NCBI GenBank assembly: GCA_933822405.4
Contig: CAKOGP040000224.1
Span: 541,868-605,867, forward strand
DNA: 64,000 nucleotides
Reading direction: 5' to 3'
Source of the DNA: Cylindrotheca closterium
Lineage: Eukaryota > Bacillariophyta > Bacillariophyceae > Bacillariales > Bacillariaceae
A program made the position numbers and the translations under genes. This document shows positions 53,212-64,000 of this stretch, piece by piece. Every line of letters begins with the position of its first letter. The stretch's first letter is position 1. The notes beneath the pieces were generated by a model. The model made no database searches and was not told the origin of the DNA. It saw only the letters and a program-made list of their open reading frames with translations.

Positions 53212-56200
53212 ATGATGGATACCTTATTGGAGGATCCTTTGCTGAACCTTTCTCCGAAAGACAACAAGATGGCGGACGACGAGATTCTATTATTCGAGGA
53301 CTACGCCGCTCCTGAAGACGATGCTGATTATGATGAAAGTGATCATGATGAATATTACATAGAAGAAGGAGAAACCATGTCAATGCCACAACACGAACGC
53401 AACGCCATGGAAGAAGAGAGAATACAGCTTGACAGTGAAGAAAAGGGAGGAGAGTTGGACTATGACTCATCATCCGATTTGCCATTATTGTCATCAGTCA
53501 TGAATAGTAGGACTAGGCCTACTACTGATATTAATAACAATAACAGAAGTACATCCAACAATTATGGCAAAAGCAGACATTCACCGAGGACCCCAGACGG
53601 AAGCCTGGTATCGAATGAACTCCGACTCTCGTTGGCCCTGGATGCAGCGCAACTTGGAAAATTGACCCGTCTCAATGAACATGTGGTGACGGCAGTGGCT
53701 ACCGAAGAATCCAAGAAAAAAAAGGAAACCGATTGGACGGGAATCAAGGCAGCTCATAATTTGAATGGCAAATCGGCGTTTATACGAGTTTGCATCGAAG
53801 CCGCGGCCATGGGAAGACTTCACCGGGGATCTGAAAAGTCATATACCGTATCCAATTATGACGAGAGTGAAGAGGAAGCCAACAAAAATATTATCAATAT
53901 CACTTCCAAGGAAGCTGCAAAGGGTATGATTGATACGATATTAGAAACCATGCAGGAGACCGAGTATCAGCTGGACGAGATTCTAAATGAATTAGAGGTC
54001 CTTCAAGAAGTGGATCCCTATTCGATTGAAGAATTCTTGCCGGTACTAGACACTTTGAAAAGTCAAGTGGATGCGCTGACTCATCATCTACTCTATCAAC
54101 CAAACACTGCTTCCACTCGTTTGGAGAAAGTCATTGACGAGCAACGGGAGGATATTTCCAAATCCTGGGCGCACCATTTGACAGTCATTGAAGATATGGA
54201 GAATTTTCAGAATACCAAGGACACCTTTGACGATCAGAATCTAGCCGTCATTCCATGTTTCGACATACCAACCTTTAAAAAACCGACATTCTTCATGACC
54301 AAGGGGAAGCAACGCAAGGCAATCCCTCTGCAAGCGGCCAAGGAAGGACTTTTGAAAATGGAATTATTGGCGAGTGGAAGCGATATTCGGGTACGGTCCA
54401 CCTGCCATTGTCCATATTGCAAGAAACCATCTTCCTTCCAAACGCAATCCTACAAACACATGAGGGAGCGGAAACAAGCCAACGATGCCACTCTCAAGAA
54501 CGAGCTTGTAGGTCTGGCAAGAAAGCGACCATCCAAGAAAATTGTCTTTGCCAAATCCGCGCCCAGTATCAAGAATCCACTGAAACCGACTCCCAATCTC
54601 GACGGTGGAATGCAACACGGCTTGTCGTGGAAGTCACCACGTACCCAGCGACGAAACTTTAGAGAAGCGGAAGCAAGACGAAAGTTGATTGAACAGCAAA
54701 AGGCGCACATGCTACCGGCCATTGATGAGTCGGACTCCAAAGTCGCTGTCATCGAACCAATGGATGCTGCTCCAAATAACCTGGATGCTACTACTGCTCC
54801 CTTGGTGTACTCATCGCCAAGCATTACTACGGAAAAAGAAAAGCTATCCGCTACTGATCTAGGCAGCCAGACGCCGCCACTCGAACAAGAGGAAGTGGCG
54901 TCGCCATCTAGCGACTTTTCGGAACCCTCCAAACCCAGGTCATCTTTTGGTGCAGGAATCCTGGCGTTGGTGTCTCCGCGGTCTTCCAAGGGAGTCTTGG
55001 CCAAACGAGCCTTGCAAAACGCAGGAGCGCCAGAAGGAGATAGACGAAATATGATGGAGAGATCAGCCTCCCAACGATTGATGGATTGGCTTTCACCATC
55101 CTCCTCCATCAAGAAGAACAAGGTGGATTCCAACAGTAATGTGAGGGAAATCAAAACCTTTACCATTCCTGGGCTCCCATCGCTGGATGGCGACGACGAC
55201 GACGACGACGAGGAATCGACATTGGAAGAACAACTAGCAACGTCTCCAAAGGACAATACTATTGAGTCCAATGCGAACAATGGCAAACCATTTACCATTC
55301 CTGGGCTGCCTTCATTAGATGATGATGACGACGACGACGACAACGAGGAGGAATCAACATCGCCATCTGTAAAAATAGAAGAGCAACCGGAAAGGTCTTC
55401 AAGAAAATCAATTTCGATTGACATGACAGGTATGCTCACCAGGAACACACCTAAAGAAGAGGAGCCGCCTTCAATCACTGCCATTGACGAAGAGTATTAT
55501 TCTGACGAAGTCATTGAAGAGGAGATCGTTGAAGAGGAGATTATTGAAGAAGAATACAACGACGAAGGCTCTATGCCCGCGATTGAAGAAGAGATTGAAG
55601 AGGAGATTCTTGAAGGGTCCATTCGGATCGACCATTCGACTCAAGAGCCGTTGCCCGAGAAATGCGATTATATGATGCCTCTGAAGGGCGGCGACTCTCA
55701 CAGTACGGTTTTCGATAGCAGCACCGAATTCGTGGAGCTCGATGATGAAGCTTCCGCCAAATCAAAGACAAGCATCTTTCGCAGCAATAGTCTACGGTCG
55801 GAGGCTTCGGCCTCAGGATCTAGTCGTAAATCCAGCAGATCCAGCAAACCCAATCGCAGCAATAGTTTCTCATCACATGGCTCCTCCTCTTTGAAATCAC
55901 AAAAGAAAGATAAGGCCTCACGCAGTAAGAGTCCTATGAAGTCAGACGGGTCTGTAAAGTCATCAAGATCAAAGAAGAAAAGCGATCGCAAGTCAGAAAG
56001 GAAATCGCGCAGCTTGGATTCTGACTCTGTAAAGTCCGCAAAATCAGATGACTCTATTTTGAGTCCTCCTGGATCTACAAAGTCGTCGAGATCAAGAAAG
56101 AAATCTGATCGAAAGAGAGACAAGAAATCAAGGAATAAGAATGTGGAATCAGTAATGTCTGGCGATTCAGAAGATCTTTCGATATCAACTCCACCTCCTC

Positions 56201-57504
56201 CTCCATTAAAAAGCGTCAAGTCAACAGGATCTGAAAAGTCTACAAAATCCAGCAAGTCTAGGAGCAGTAAGAGTCCAAAGCCAGAGGACTCGGCAAAGTC
56301 GTCAAGATCGAAGAAGAAGCTTTCCCGACATCTAAGTTTGCAACCAGCAGGCTCGAAGAAGCCTGAACGCAGGGCTCCAAAACGAAGCACCAGCATTGGA
56401 TCTGTCAAATCAAGCAAATCGAGCAGAGCATCAAGACGAGAAAATAGGACTATAGATTCAGCAAAATCAAGCAAGTCCAAGAAAAAGCTGACACGGCATC
56501 TCAGTCTGATGCAAGAAGGATCCAGGAAGCCAGAACGTAGAACAACAAAAGAAGCGTTGCGACACAAGAGTGTGGACAGTGGTGGGTCTCCAAAATCAAG
56601 CAAGTCCAAAAAGAAACCGTCTAAAACGGATACCAAGCCTAGTGAGGAGGAGCCAGAAGGTTGGTGGCAACTTGATTGGGCCAACCTTGAAGACGGAGAC
56701 GGAAAGCGTCGATCCACAGGAGTGAAACGATGTCGTAGCATGGGTGCTGCATCTGTGAAATCAAGTAGGCTCAGAAACGCTCGGCGCGAACAATTGAATG
56801 GAGACGGATCAGGAAAACCAAAACTTGTTCGTCATAACAGTATGCCAGGAGTTAGACCATCAAGACCAGAGCGTCGTTCTAGTGATAAGTCTCGGCCGAC
56901 GACTGCCGATCCTGAATCTCAATCTACGAAGTCCAGAAAGAAATCCCGTCGCAACATGAAGTCAGACGGGTCTGTGAAATCATCAAAATCATCAAGGTCC
57001 AAGAAGAAGCTCTCGCGCCACCTTAGTATGCCACAAAAGGGATCGTCGAAACCAGAACGAAGGTCCACGAAAAACCGAAAGGACAGGAGCGTATCGCCTC
57101 AAGGAAGGACCTACCTTGCCCCGATGAAATCACCTCGTGCTGGTAGGGTTGTCGGTCCGGGGACAAAAGAGTCTTCAGCAAATGGAAGAAAACGCATTAA
57201 TGATTCTGAAAGGACATCTCGTTCTACTCCAATATCAGCCTCAGATGTTGTCAGCAAATATTCTGCACCACCTGAAAGAGAAGTGAAGCGTACAGCAAGC
57301 GCGGAGACAATTGCTGGTCTGGAAGAGTATCGAGCACTTGTCAAGTTGGCTGTTGCCGAAACGTCAAGTGACGTTTCATCGCTCAGATCGTCACAGAGCA
57401 GCCTTCAGTCACAAGACACCGCAGCTGATGGTGGTTTGCCGCGGCCGCCACCACCACCACCTACATCCCCGCCACAGTCACCCAAGACGCAATATTCATT
57501 TTGA
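53212..57504 (+). CDS. Large Ser/Lys/Arg-rich protein with RHLS repeats
   Basis: A single-exon frame of 1430 aa, starting at ATG 53212 (the preceding codon is TTG). The N-terminal third has folded-looking stretches (LRLSLALDAAQLGKLTRL, MIDTILETMQETEYQLDEIL) and a small Cys pair, TCHCPYC, near residue 402. The middle has two copies of FTIPGLPSLD followed by Asp runs (55161 and 55290), then Glu/Ile runs. The last third is Ser/Lys-rich with four repeats of KKLSRHLSxxxxGSxKPERR (near 56311, 56467, 56818 and 56998). The RHLS and RRxS sites are basophilic-kinase-like. Not recognised; its closing polyproline is PRPPPPPPTSPPQSPKT. It is convergent with the aureochrome-type gene, 55 bp away. Confidence 0.7.
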   Translation: MMDTLLEDPLLNLSPKDNKMADDEILLFEDYAAPEDDADYDESDHDEYYIEEGETMSMPQHERNAMEEERIQLDSEEKGGELDYDSSSDLPLLSSVMNSRTRPTTDINNNNRSTSNNYGKSRHSPRTPDGSLVSNELRLSLALDAAQLGKLTRLNEHVVTAVATEESKKKKETDWTGIKAAHNLNGKSAFIRVCIEAAAMGRLHRGSEKSYTVSNYDESEEEANKNIINITSKEAAKGMIDTILETMQETEYQLDEILNELEVLQEVDPYSIEEFLPVLDTLKSQVDALTHHLLYQPNTASTRLEKVIDEQREDISKSWAHHLTVIEDMENFQNTKDTFDDQNLAVIPCFDIPTFKKPTFFMTKGKQRKAIPLQAAKEGLLKMELLASGSDIRVRSTCHCPYCKKPSSFQTQSYKHMRERKQANDATLKNELVGLARKRPSKKIVFAKSAPSIKNPLKPTPNLDGGMQHGLSWKSPRTQRRNFREAEARRKLIEQQKAHMLPAIDESDSKVAVIEPMDAAPNNLDATTAPLVYSSPSITTEKEKLSATDLGSQTPPLEQEEVASPSSDFSEPSKPRSSFGAGILALVSPRSSKGVLAKRALQNAGAPEGDRRNMMERSASQRLMDWLSPSSSIKKNKVDSNSNVREIKTFTIPGLPSLDGDDDDDDEESTLEEQLATSPKDNTIESNANNGKPFTIPGLPSLDDDDDDDDNEEESTSPSVKIEEQPERSSRKSISIDMTGMLTRNTPKEEEPPSITAIDEEYYSDEVIEEEIVEEEIIEEEYNDEGSMPAIEEEIEEEILEGSIRIDHSTQEPLPEKCDYMMPLKGGDSHSTVFDSSTEFVELDDEASAKSKTSIFRSNSLRSEASASGSSRKSSRSSKPNRSNSFSSHGSSSLKSQKKDKASRSKSPMKSDGSVKSSRSKKKSDRKSERKSRSLDSDSVKSAKSDDSILSPPGSTKSSRSRKKSDRKRDKKSRNKNVESVMSGDSEDLSISTPPPPPLKSVKSTGSEKSTKSSKSRSSKSPKPEDSAKSSRSKKKLSRHLSLQPAGSKKPERRAPKRSTSIGSVKSSKSSRASRRENRTIDSAKSSKSKKKLTRHLSLMQEGSRKPERRTTKEALRHKSVDSGGSPKSSKSKKKPSKTDTKPSEEEPEGWWQLDWANLEDGDGKRRSTGVKRCRSMGAASVKSSRLRNARREQLNGDGSGKPKLVRHNSMPGVRPSRPERRSSDKSRPTTADPESQSTKSRKKSRRNMKSDGSVKSSKSSRSKKKLSRHLSMPQKGSSKPERRSTKNRKDRSVSPQGRTYLAPMKSPRAGRVVGPGTKESSANGRKRINDSERTSRSTPISASDVVSKYSAPPEREVKRTASAETIAGLEEYRALVKLAVAETSSDVSSLRSSQSSLQSQDTAADGGLPRPPPPPPTSPPQSPKTQYSF

Positions 57505-57559
57505 AGGAGGAAATTTGATATCTAGTCGATTCTATCATAGTGACCAATAATGGCCCAAT

Positions 57560-60500
57560 TTAATCTAATTTAGCCCTTTTTGTTGCAGGATCAATTTGAA
57601 TACCATACTCTTGAAGGATTGAACTGAGATCATCAGCAATCGAAGCTGGATTGCGATTCGCCAGCTCTTTTCTCAGTTGCTCTTGCCAGGAACTTTTGGC
57701 ACTTGAATTGGATTCATTAGGAACTTCGTCCATACCGCTAGCTTTCCTCTTTGCGGTAGGCTCTGATGCACCACTAACTTCTGTCGCACTCTTTACACAT
57801 CCGTCGATTTGGCTATCGCCTTCTTTTGTTGGGCCCAAGAGGTTACTTCTAACCATCACATGAATGGTTCCACTGTTTCCACGCGTAATGAATAATCCTT
57901 CATCAAGATACAAAACCTTTGGCAGAGAAACATATCAGATTCACAATAGTGGCATTGCACAAAAGATCAAACTCAATGAAACTTACGTCAATGAAACTTT
58001 TACCATGACCACCATACGGTCGGGTCAAGGAGTAGTGCAAGCTTCCATCAGCGTTGACTCCGTGAGGCAACTGGGCGCCCAAAAATAGCTTGGCACCAAT
58101 ATTTTGGAAGGATTCGCTCCATGAACTTGTGTACTCTTGATCAAAAATGGCCTTCCAATCTTCAAAACTGCCATGTTCATCATCTTTCATCAGTTCGCCA
58201 TTCGAATCATATGGTATAAAGGGAGAAAGCTTTCCACCTGTAAACCAAACCGATAATCGGTTCTTCTCATTTGGATCTCGCAACATGTAACCTTTCACAA
58301 CTTGAATCGCCCGAAGTGGTTTCTTTGGGCCGATTTCATCATCACTTGGTTGGATAGTCATTGCAATTTCGATGCTGAATAGTTCCAATAAGTGTGAGCA
58401 ATCATTATCAATAGTTTGACGCAATCTGATGCATGTACTACTTACTCATACGAACGCAAGGTCTTTTGCTGTTTTTCAAATGTTTCAGCGTCCTCCTCAT
58501 CCGTCATGGCAAGCTCTCTTCGTAGACTCCAAGGGACTACATTTCGCGCTTCGTTCATGTCGCAAACGTAGTCAATCTTGTTCAAAGTGTGTTGGATACT
58601 GCACTTCAAGTGTCCAGGTTTGAACATGTTGAAACTCATCTTGCCCAAGGAATACACAAAATCTCCACGGCCAGTCTTCCCAAGACATCCATCATAGGCT
58701 GGGCGACTAAGTGAGACCCATGCACTGTTCAAAAAGTTATCAATGAAGGATGTGTCGTCAACTGGTCTTCCAGGATCCGAAGATGCATAGATACTCGACA
58801 TGACTTCCAATGCCTTCAAGAATCGAGGGTTTGTCACATCACCATGCGAAGACAGCAAGGATGCAACCAACTCACTACGGCAGGTTCTCGTAACGAATGC
58901 TCGTGGCGTCAATGATCGATATTCGAGTTCTGCCTCTGGTGGATGATCGGCAACTTGTCCCTTATTTTCGGTATCCGATCCATCCGAATCTTCAGCTTCG
59001 GCCAATTCCGATTGAAGATCTCCTCCAACAGACGCCGTGTTGTTATCGTCCGCCATGCTGCGTTCCGAGTCATCGATTTCACTCCTAAATTCACTTCGAA
59101 AGTCATCTTCGAGGACGTTTGCCAGCATGGACCAGTCCACTCGATTCTCTTCATCATCCATCATACCATTCATACCATTGTAATCGGCATCCAATGGCTG
59201 CAGGATTTCATTATTGTTATTATTATTATTCTGAGATATGGACGCCCTGACTGCTTGCATGTCCATATTACCATCCACATCGCCTTCCGAGACTAGGGTC
59301 AATGGTTCTCCAGTAGGTAAACCCCCAATTCCCGCCGGTCCCTTGATGCGGATGCATTTATTCTTTTGTTCAATTACTTTGCAAAAAGAATCTTCAGATA
59401 ATACGCTCTCGTTTGGATCTTCAATCTCGCATTGCACTCCCACCTGGAAGACGAACAGAATAAAATGTGACAAACGTTAGAAAGATGAGTGATGACAGAA
59501 ATAATAAAAAACCACCGCAAAATACGACATCGTCGTCGTCAATGTGTGTGCGTGTACTTACAAAGTTGACAACCTTGCCACTGTGATTCCGAAGCGCCAC
59601 AATGAAGAATTGATTCCAGAAGGGGGTTTCATCCGCCTTGTAATTCAACAAGTTGACAGAAGTATCCTTTCCATTCTTGATGCTCTCCCGTATCAATGCC
59701 ACAGATTTTGGATCCGTGTCTTTTCCTTGCAAGAATCGGCAATTTCGGCCCAAGGTTTGTTCCTTGGTGTATCCCGTCAATTGATAAAAAGATTGACTGG
59801 CATATACGATGGGATTGTCAGGTTGCATTGGATCCGTCATGCAAAAGGACTGCTGTTCCTTGATGAGATTTTCCAACATGTGAAAGTCCGACATGGCCAA
59901 GGCATCATTGACGCCTTGCTTGACTGCCGCATGATGAAGCGGATGATCCTTGCAACAATTCTTGAGAATCTCTTGGGCCTTGGATGGTATTTTGTCTTGG
60001 ACAATTTGTCGCAGACGGGCATTTTCTTGTTGGAGTATAAACAAGTCCTCTTCCAAACTTTTGTGTTCATTCTTTCGTTTCTCTCGACTTCGCTTGGCAA
60101 ACTCTCGATTTTTGCGTTTGCGTTCCTTTTCGGCAGCCACTTGGTCCGCACGGGTGCCTTGGAGATGAGCTGCGTGTGGGAAATTGGCTGCTGCTCCTGC
60201 TGCTCCTGTGGCTTTCAGTTTTTGAAGCAACATTCTTTGCTGTAGACTGACAGGAACATTGTTTGGACTCATCATGCTGGGGGTTGGAGTAGTATTATTA
60301 GCTTGTTGTTGTTGTTGTTGTTGTTGTTGTTGATGATGATGATGCTGTTGATGAAGGTTGAGCATTGGAATCAGTGATGCCGTGGTCTGTAATTGCATAG
60401 GTGCGGCAGAAAAGGAAGCATTCACGTTGGTGGACTGTGGAAAGCCTGCTGTAGCAGTCATCATGTTATTCGTAGGGTGCTGCATTAGACTTGGATTTGA

Positions 60501-60908
60501 ATTGTGACTGTGATTGTGATTGATAGCTGATTGGATCACTGTCTTTGCATATTGCTGCGGTTGTTGTTGTTGTTGTTGTTGGTGGTGGTGCTGCGGTAGC
60601 GGAGTTGGTGAAAAGTTTGGCTCATATTGTTCCTGTTGCTGTTGCTGCTGTTGTTGTTGTTGCTTTTGCGATGAGACTTGTTCTTGAGTCATGCCTTTGG
60701 CAAGACTATCCATCCACATTTGATTTAACTGAAAGCCATTAGGAAAGTAGTGTCCAGGATTCATAGACATGGTTGTCGCTGGTATAACATTGTTGCTGTT
60801 GCTGTTGCTGCTGTTGTTGTTGTTGTTGTTATGTTGCTGTGAGTTGAGAGCCTCACCGGACGGCCACATGTGTCGATTGGGATCTGAACTTATTTGGTGT
60901 GCATTCAT
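57560..60908 (-). CDS. Aureochrome-type bZIP-LOV blue-light transcription factor with C-terminal fibrillin-like region
   Basis: A 1029-aa protein in four exons: 60908-59562, 59443-58446, 58374-57987 and 57916-57560. Introns (118, 71, 70 bp) start GTAAGT. The polyQ-rich first 245 residues precede a bZIP (KRKNREFAKRSREKRKNE, about 254-310), then a LOV domain (about 350-455): NPIVYASQSFYQLTGY, GRNCRFLQGKDTD with the photoreactive Cys near 389, NYKADETPFWNQFF and, over intron 1, VVNF-VGVQCEI with the closing Gln. So flavin binding is expected. An acidic linker leads to a region (about 636-935) resembling PAP/fibrillin, e.g. RSELVASLLSS, FLNSAWVSLS, GGKLSPFIP and YLDEGLFITRGNSG. Aureochromes known to me end soon after LOV (about 300-480 aa). 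The long tail ends with a basic KRKASG patch. Confidence 0.88.
59444..59561 (-). other. Intron splitting the last LOV strand of the aureochrome-type gene
   Basis: A 118-bp phase 0 intron (GTAAGT...TTCCAG) between GKVVNF and VGVQCEI. Only splicing here restores the LOV end, so the exon upstream and the exons downstream belong to one transcript. This is the key evidence for the LOV-to-fibrillin-like connection. Confidence 0.85.
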
Positions 60909-62065
60909 GGTGGCTTATGTTTGTTTGGCTGATGTTACAGTGTGATACCAACAGATTGTGTGTTATTTTGTGCAAGAAAACTGCGGATTCAGCAGTTGAT
61001 GATGCCTCAAGCGTAAATAGTACAATAACGCTGTAGCTTATTTGTTTTGACAGTGACGAATGAAGTGTTTTCGTGCCTCAGTTATTGTAGGTGAGTTTAT
61101 TGTTGTTGTTTGATGCTGTGTGAGAATCAATCGTTTTGGATCTATATCTGTATACTCTTGGCGTGATGATGGTTGCGATAGTACGGTACCTGGTACGATA
61201 GTATTTTATTCGACGACAAAATAAAAGTGGTGTTCTTAAGTTGTTTCGTGACTTTGGATGCATGGAAGAGAAAGGAATCGTTCTGTCAATTTCTTCAGGC
61301 GGCGAATCACCTCGTCTTGTCAAAGCTCAAGGTGTGGATTGGCCCCAAGCACCATCATTCAAATTCGGACTTCGTACATACCACACAGTACCACACAGTA
61401 CCATACGTGTACGTATTTCGCCCTGGTGTAGCGGACGATATGTCGGACACTCTTTCGCGCCACCATGCCGGACAGGTAGACGTGTTCGCTTGCTTGTTCC
61501 GTTTCAAGTTGTTCTTTGTGTCTTCTTCTTCCCGCTCGTGCGTTTCACCTTCCCCCCTTCTCTTTCCATTTTCTGCCCCCCCCCCCCTTGTCTGCCTTCT
61601 CCAAATTGAAAATGCCGACGGCACTGCAAAAATAGCGAAGTGTTTGCTCGGTTGATTATTCGAATACAGTAATAAGTACCGGTATACCGGTAGAGTATTA
61701 CAGTATTTTTTATATGTGGGACGTGGTGGATACCGGTATGCTACCAGTACCATAAAATATATAAAACAATCAGGCCTAACCCTAAGAAAGTATTGATAGT
61801 ATAGGTATTATATGCTGTACTACCAGTTTTAGTACAGCTACATTACTAGTTTCACATAGAAGCAAGTTCGCCAGCAAGAACATGCAGCACTGGCTAGACT
61901 AGGACTAAAAACATTATATTGGTGTTATGATCAACATTTCTTATCATTATGAATCGTTTACAGTTACTAATGTTACAGCGTTTTGTAATATACTTTTGGA
62001 GTTTCTCTTCCTCTTCCTCTTCTTCTTCTTCTCAACAATATGAGATGAAGTTTGAAACTTTATAC
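60909..62065. other. Intergenic rich in ACCGGTA palindromes, no gene seen
   Basis: About 1.2 kb upstream of the aureochrome-type gene and downstream of the globin-like paralogue. It has an oligo-C run near 61577-61587, TACCACACAG repeats near 61379-61405, and GTACCGGTATACCGGTAG near 61677-61694. No supported gene. Confidence 0.45.
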
Positions 62066-63137
62066 CTAACTCCGGCTCACGGTCAATCGCTTCATGGACA
62101 AGGAGGATCGGATTCCCCTCCTGAGCGGAGCAGCCCTACTTCCACTACTATTACCATTGCTCTTCGTGGAAGAAGGAGAAGACTGTTCCGACAAGGCGGC
62201 CAACTTGGACGACTTTTTCTTGTTGTGGTTGGATCCAGAACCCAACATTGCCAAGCCTGCTCGGATGCCGGATGACGATCTCCCTGGAGGTGATCGCATA
62301 GACTCTAGGGTGGAACTGACGGCACGGCCAATGCCCCGTTTGCCTCCTTTCCTTGGTTGTCTTTTTGTTGTGGATGACGGGTTGTGGTTACTGTGCGAGG
62401 AGAGGTCCAAGGAAGCAGTATCACTATCCGATTCGGACATTGGTTTCGTGGTATCCGAGTCCGAGGTTCGTCGTTCTTGCTTGGCCAAAATTTCTTGTCG
62501 TTTCTTTTCGGCACGTCTTTGGTGTCTCTTGACTTCAATTTTGACTCCCTGCTTCATAATCGCCCGCATCATGGTAAAGATTGCGGACCAGGCCTTGGTG
62601 ATCTCTTCTAGCTGGTTTGGATGCAAGACGGAGGATTCAGGCAGGACTTCGTTGGGATCTTTGGCGGAAGCTTGCTCTTGTATCATGCTGCTAACAATGG
62701 CAATAAAGGCATCGGCAATTTCGCTAAAGATATCAACGTGAAAGAATCCAATCATGTCGCTGTGGTATCGGTGATGCCGTCTGCCTTGGGAGGTGAGTTC
62801 CTCCAAGATGACGTCCAAATCTGGACCCAAGAGGTGCACGATCAGATCGATCATTTTCACAAACACCAAATGGTGCGGATTCGCGGGTCCGGAGAACCAT
62901 TCGGATACTACAGAATCTGAGAGTCTAGAGTTGAGAGACGAAAAAGCAGGCGTTGGTGAGCAAATGATTGCATATTAATAGCTGGCAATAAGGACAAAGG
63001 ACAAAGACCATCCAGAAAGTCAAATCAAAAACTTACTTTTCTGAGAGTTGGTTGCTAAACACTTCTTGAAAGTCTGGAATGTTCTTAATGACGTCCCAGC
63101 TAGAGAAGATCAATTGAATGGATTGACTGCTGAGCAT
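62066..63137 (-). CDS. Globin-like protein, paralogue 2
   Basis: A 319-aa paralogue of the gene at 37294-38756, in two exons: 63137-63037 and 62924-62066. The 112-bp intron is GTAAGT...TCTAG, phase 2, joining NQLSEK to LSDSVV, at the same place as paralogue 1. Shared blocks: SIQLIFSSWDVIKNI (helix A), HHLVFVKMIDLIVHL (His at the E7 spacing), PDLDVILEELTSQGRRHHRY (F helix with the F8-position His), and AWSAIFTMMRAIMKQG. No long N-terminal extension is present. The C-terminal 140 residues are Lys/Arg/Ser-rich with RRTSDS and SMKRLTVSRS, like paralogue 1's basophilic tail. Fold assignment is by eye from conserved positions and spacing; heme binding is not demonstrated. Confidence 0.6.
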
Positions 63138-64000
63138 CTTTGTATTTCTGGGTGTATACTGTATGTGTCGAGTTTATGGAGAGAGAAGTTGTTTGTTTCG
63201 TGCTTTCAGTCTCGTTTCAGGTTTGTGAAGCTCAAGACTGAAGGCGCGTCTGTGAAAGTGGAAGTTTCACGGAATGTACAAAAAACTTTCACGGAGTGTC
63301 TGAACGAAAACAAGGACAAAATGTGTTGATTTGACGAGTAAACGCCACTAAGTACCAGCGACTCTAGAGACCCGCAAGCTGCATGAAGTTTTGATGTACA
63401 AGGTGTCAGCCGTTGGTAAAATTCGCACTTCCAATATGCCACACTATAATTGCGAAACAAAGAAACACCATCGTAATCTACCTTATTTCGAGGGCCATTT
63501 ATCTAATAAATGTTAGCGGTCCATAAGTGAGATGCTCATAGAATGCGATTTAGTGCCTCGTTAGGGGCTTTCTGGATCCACGACAAGATTATCTATTACA
63601 ACATCTATGCCTGCGCTGAGGTTGAACATGGAGAACGAGTTGGTTTAACAAGAACTCAAGGGCGAATGGATTGACTGCGATCAGATCTGTAACATTTATT
63701 CCAGCCGATTAGCGGACGGCCCAAGTAGCGGAGCCATATTGCCAAAATTCTGTTCAAGCGGTACCAGTGTCATTAGAATTATCATTAGTGCTTAAATGTT
63801 GGTCGTGGGAGCCGGTCGGAAGCAATGTCGTGTTTCTTTTTGGACATACCGACCACACACTGACTGTTGTAATAAGGTTTGTACCGGTACTGCATTTACC
63901 ACGATCACCACCGAAAGACCACAAGTTTGTTTCTGTTGATCCGATTTTTTTAATTCAATTTGGCGGTTTCAAGGTTGACCACGCATTGGGGGGGGGGGGG
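63138..64000. other. Terminal intergenic region, ends in a G homopolymer
   Basis: About 0.9 kb with no gene recognised. The window ends in a run of 12 or more G (63988-64000), so the edge may be a homopolymer or an assembly boundary. Confidence 0.5.

Noticed and set aside
54450..56741. Two long minus-strand frames of about 345 codons opposite the KS-rich gene
   Set aside because: They are Ser/Leu/Phe/Asp-rich mirrors of the low-complexity sense strand; Ser/Lys codons free of stop complements keep the antisense frame open.

Overview
The window looks like nuclear DNA of a diatom, probably a pennate one; I cannot name the species. The grounds are a bZIP-LOV aureochrome-type gene, two heat-shock-factor genes with short DNA-binding domains, a protein made of ten helicase-associated repeats, plastid precursors with a signal peptide followed by an aromatic residue, and short GT-AG introns (about 70-170 bp, most starting GTAAGT). 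No virus, transposon, CRISPR array, rRNA or convincing tRNA was seen. Genes are closely packed with mixed orientation and intergenic stretches are about 0.05-1.8 kb.

Layout. 0-14 kb: imperfect repeats, HSF gene 1 (minus), a lysine-methyltransferase-like gene (minus), an unknown polyQ protein (minus), the ten-repeat HA-domain protein (plus), a three-exon glycosyltransferase (minus) and HSF gene 2 (plus). 14-24 kb: a long disordered protein ending in a RING-like domain (minus), a three-exon fucosyltransferase-like gene (minus) and three tandem copies of a small unknown gene (plus). 24-36 kb: a secreted protein with seven eight-cysteine repeats (minus), a type II membrane protein (plus), an unknown hydrophobic repeat protein (minus), a LITAF-type zinc-ribbon protein (plus), a SohB/SppA-like plastid protease (minus) and a single-pass surface protein (minus). 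37-47 kb: a globin-like protein, then two tandem voltage-gated potassium channels with cyclic-nucleotide-binding-like and ankyrin domains, with an acylphosphatase between them. 47-64 kb: an acidic protein, a diatom-type unknown, a frameshifted thylakoid-lumen photosystem II extrinsic-type gene, a large KS/RS-rich phosphoprotein-like gene, the aureochrome-type gene with a C-terminal fibrillin-like region, and a second globin-like paralogue.

Several features are paralogue pairs or series: the HSFs, channels, globin-like proteins and small-gene triplet. For seven genes I rebuilt introns by joining reading frames at GT-AG borders so that family motifs become continuous; exon borders are given per gene. 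The points most worth following are the bZIP-LOV-fibrillin architecture, the triplicated small gene, the paired globin-like genes, the two-unit periodicity of the cysteine-rich protein, and a frameshift in the photosystem protein gene.
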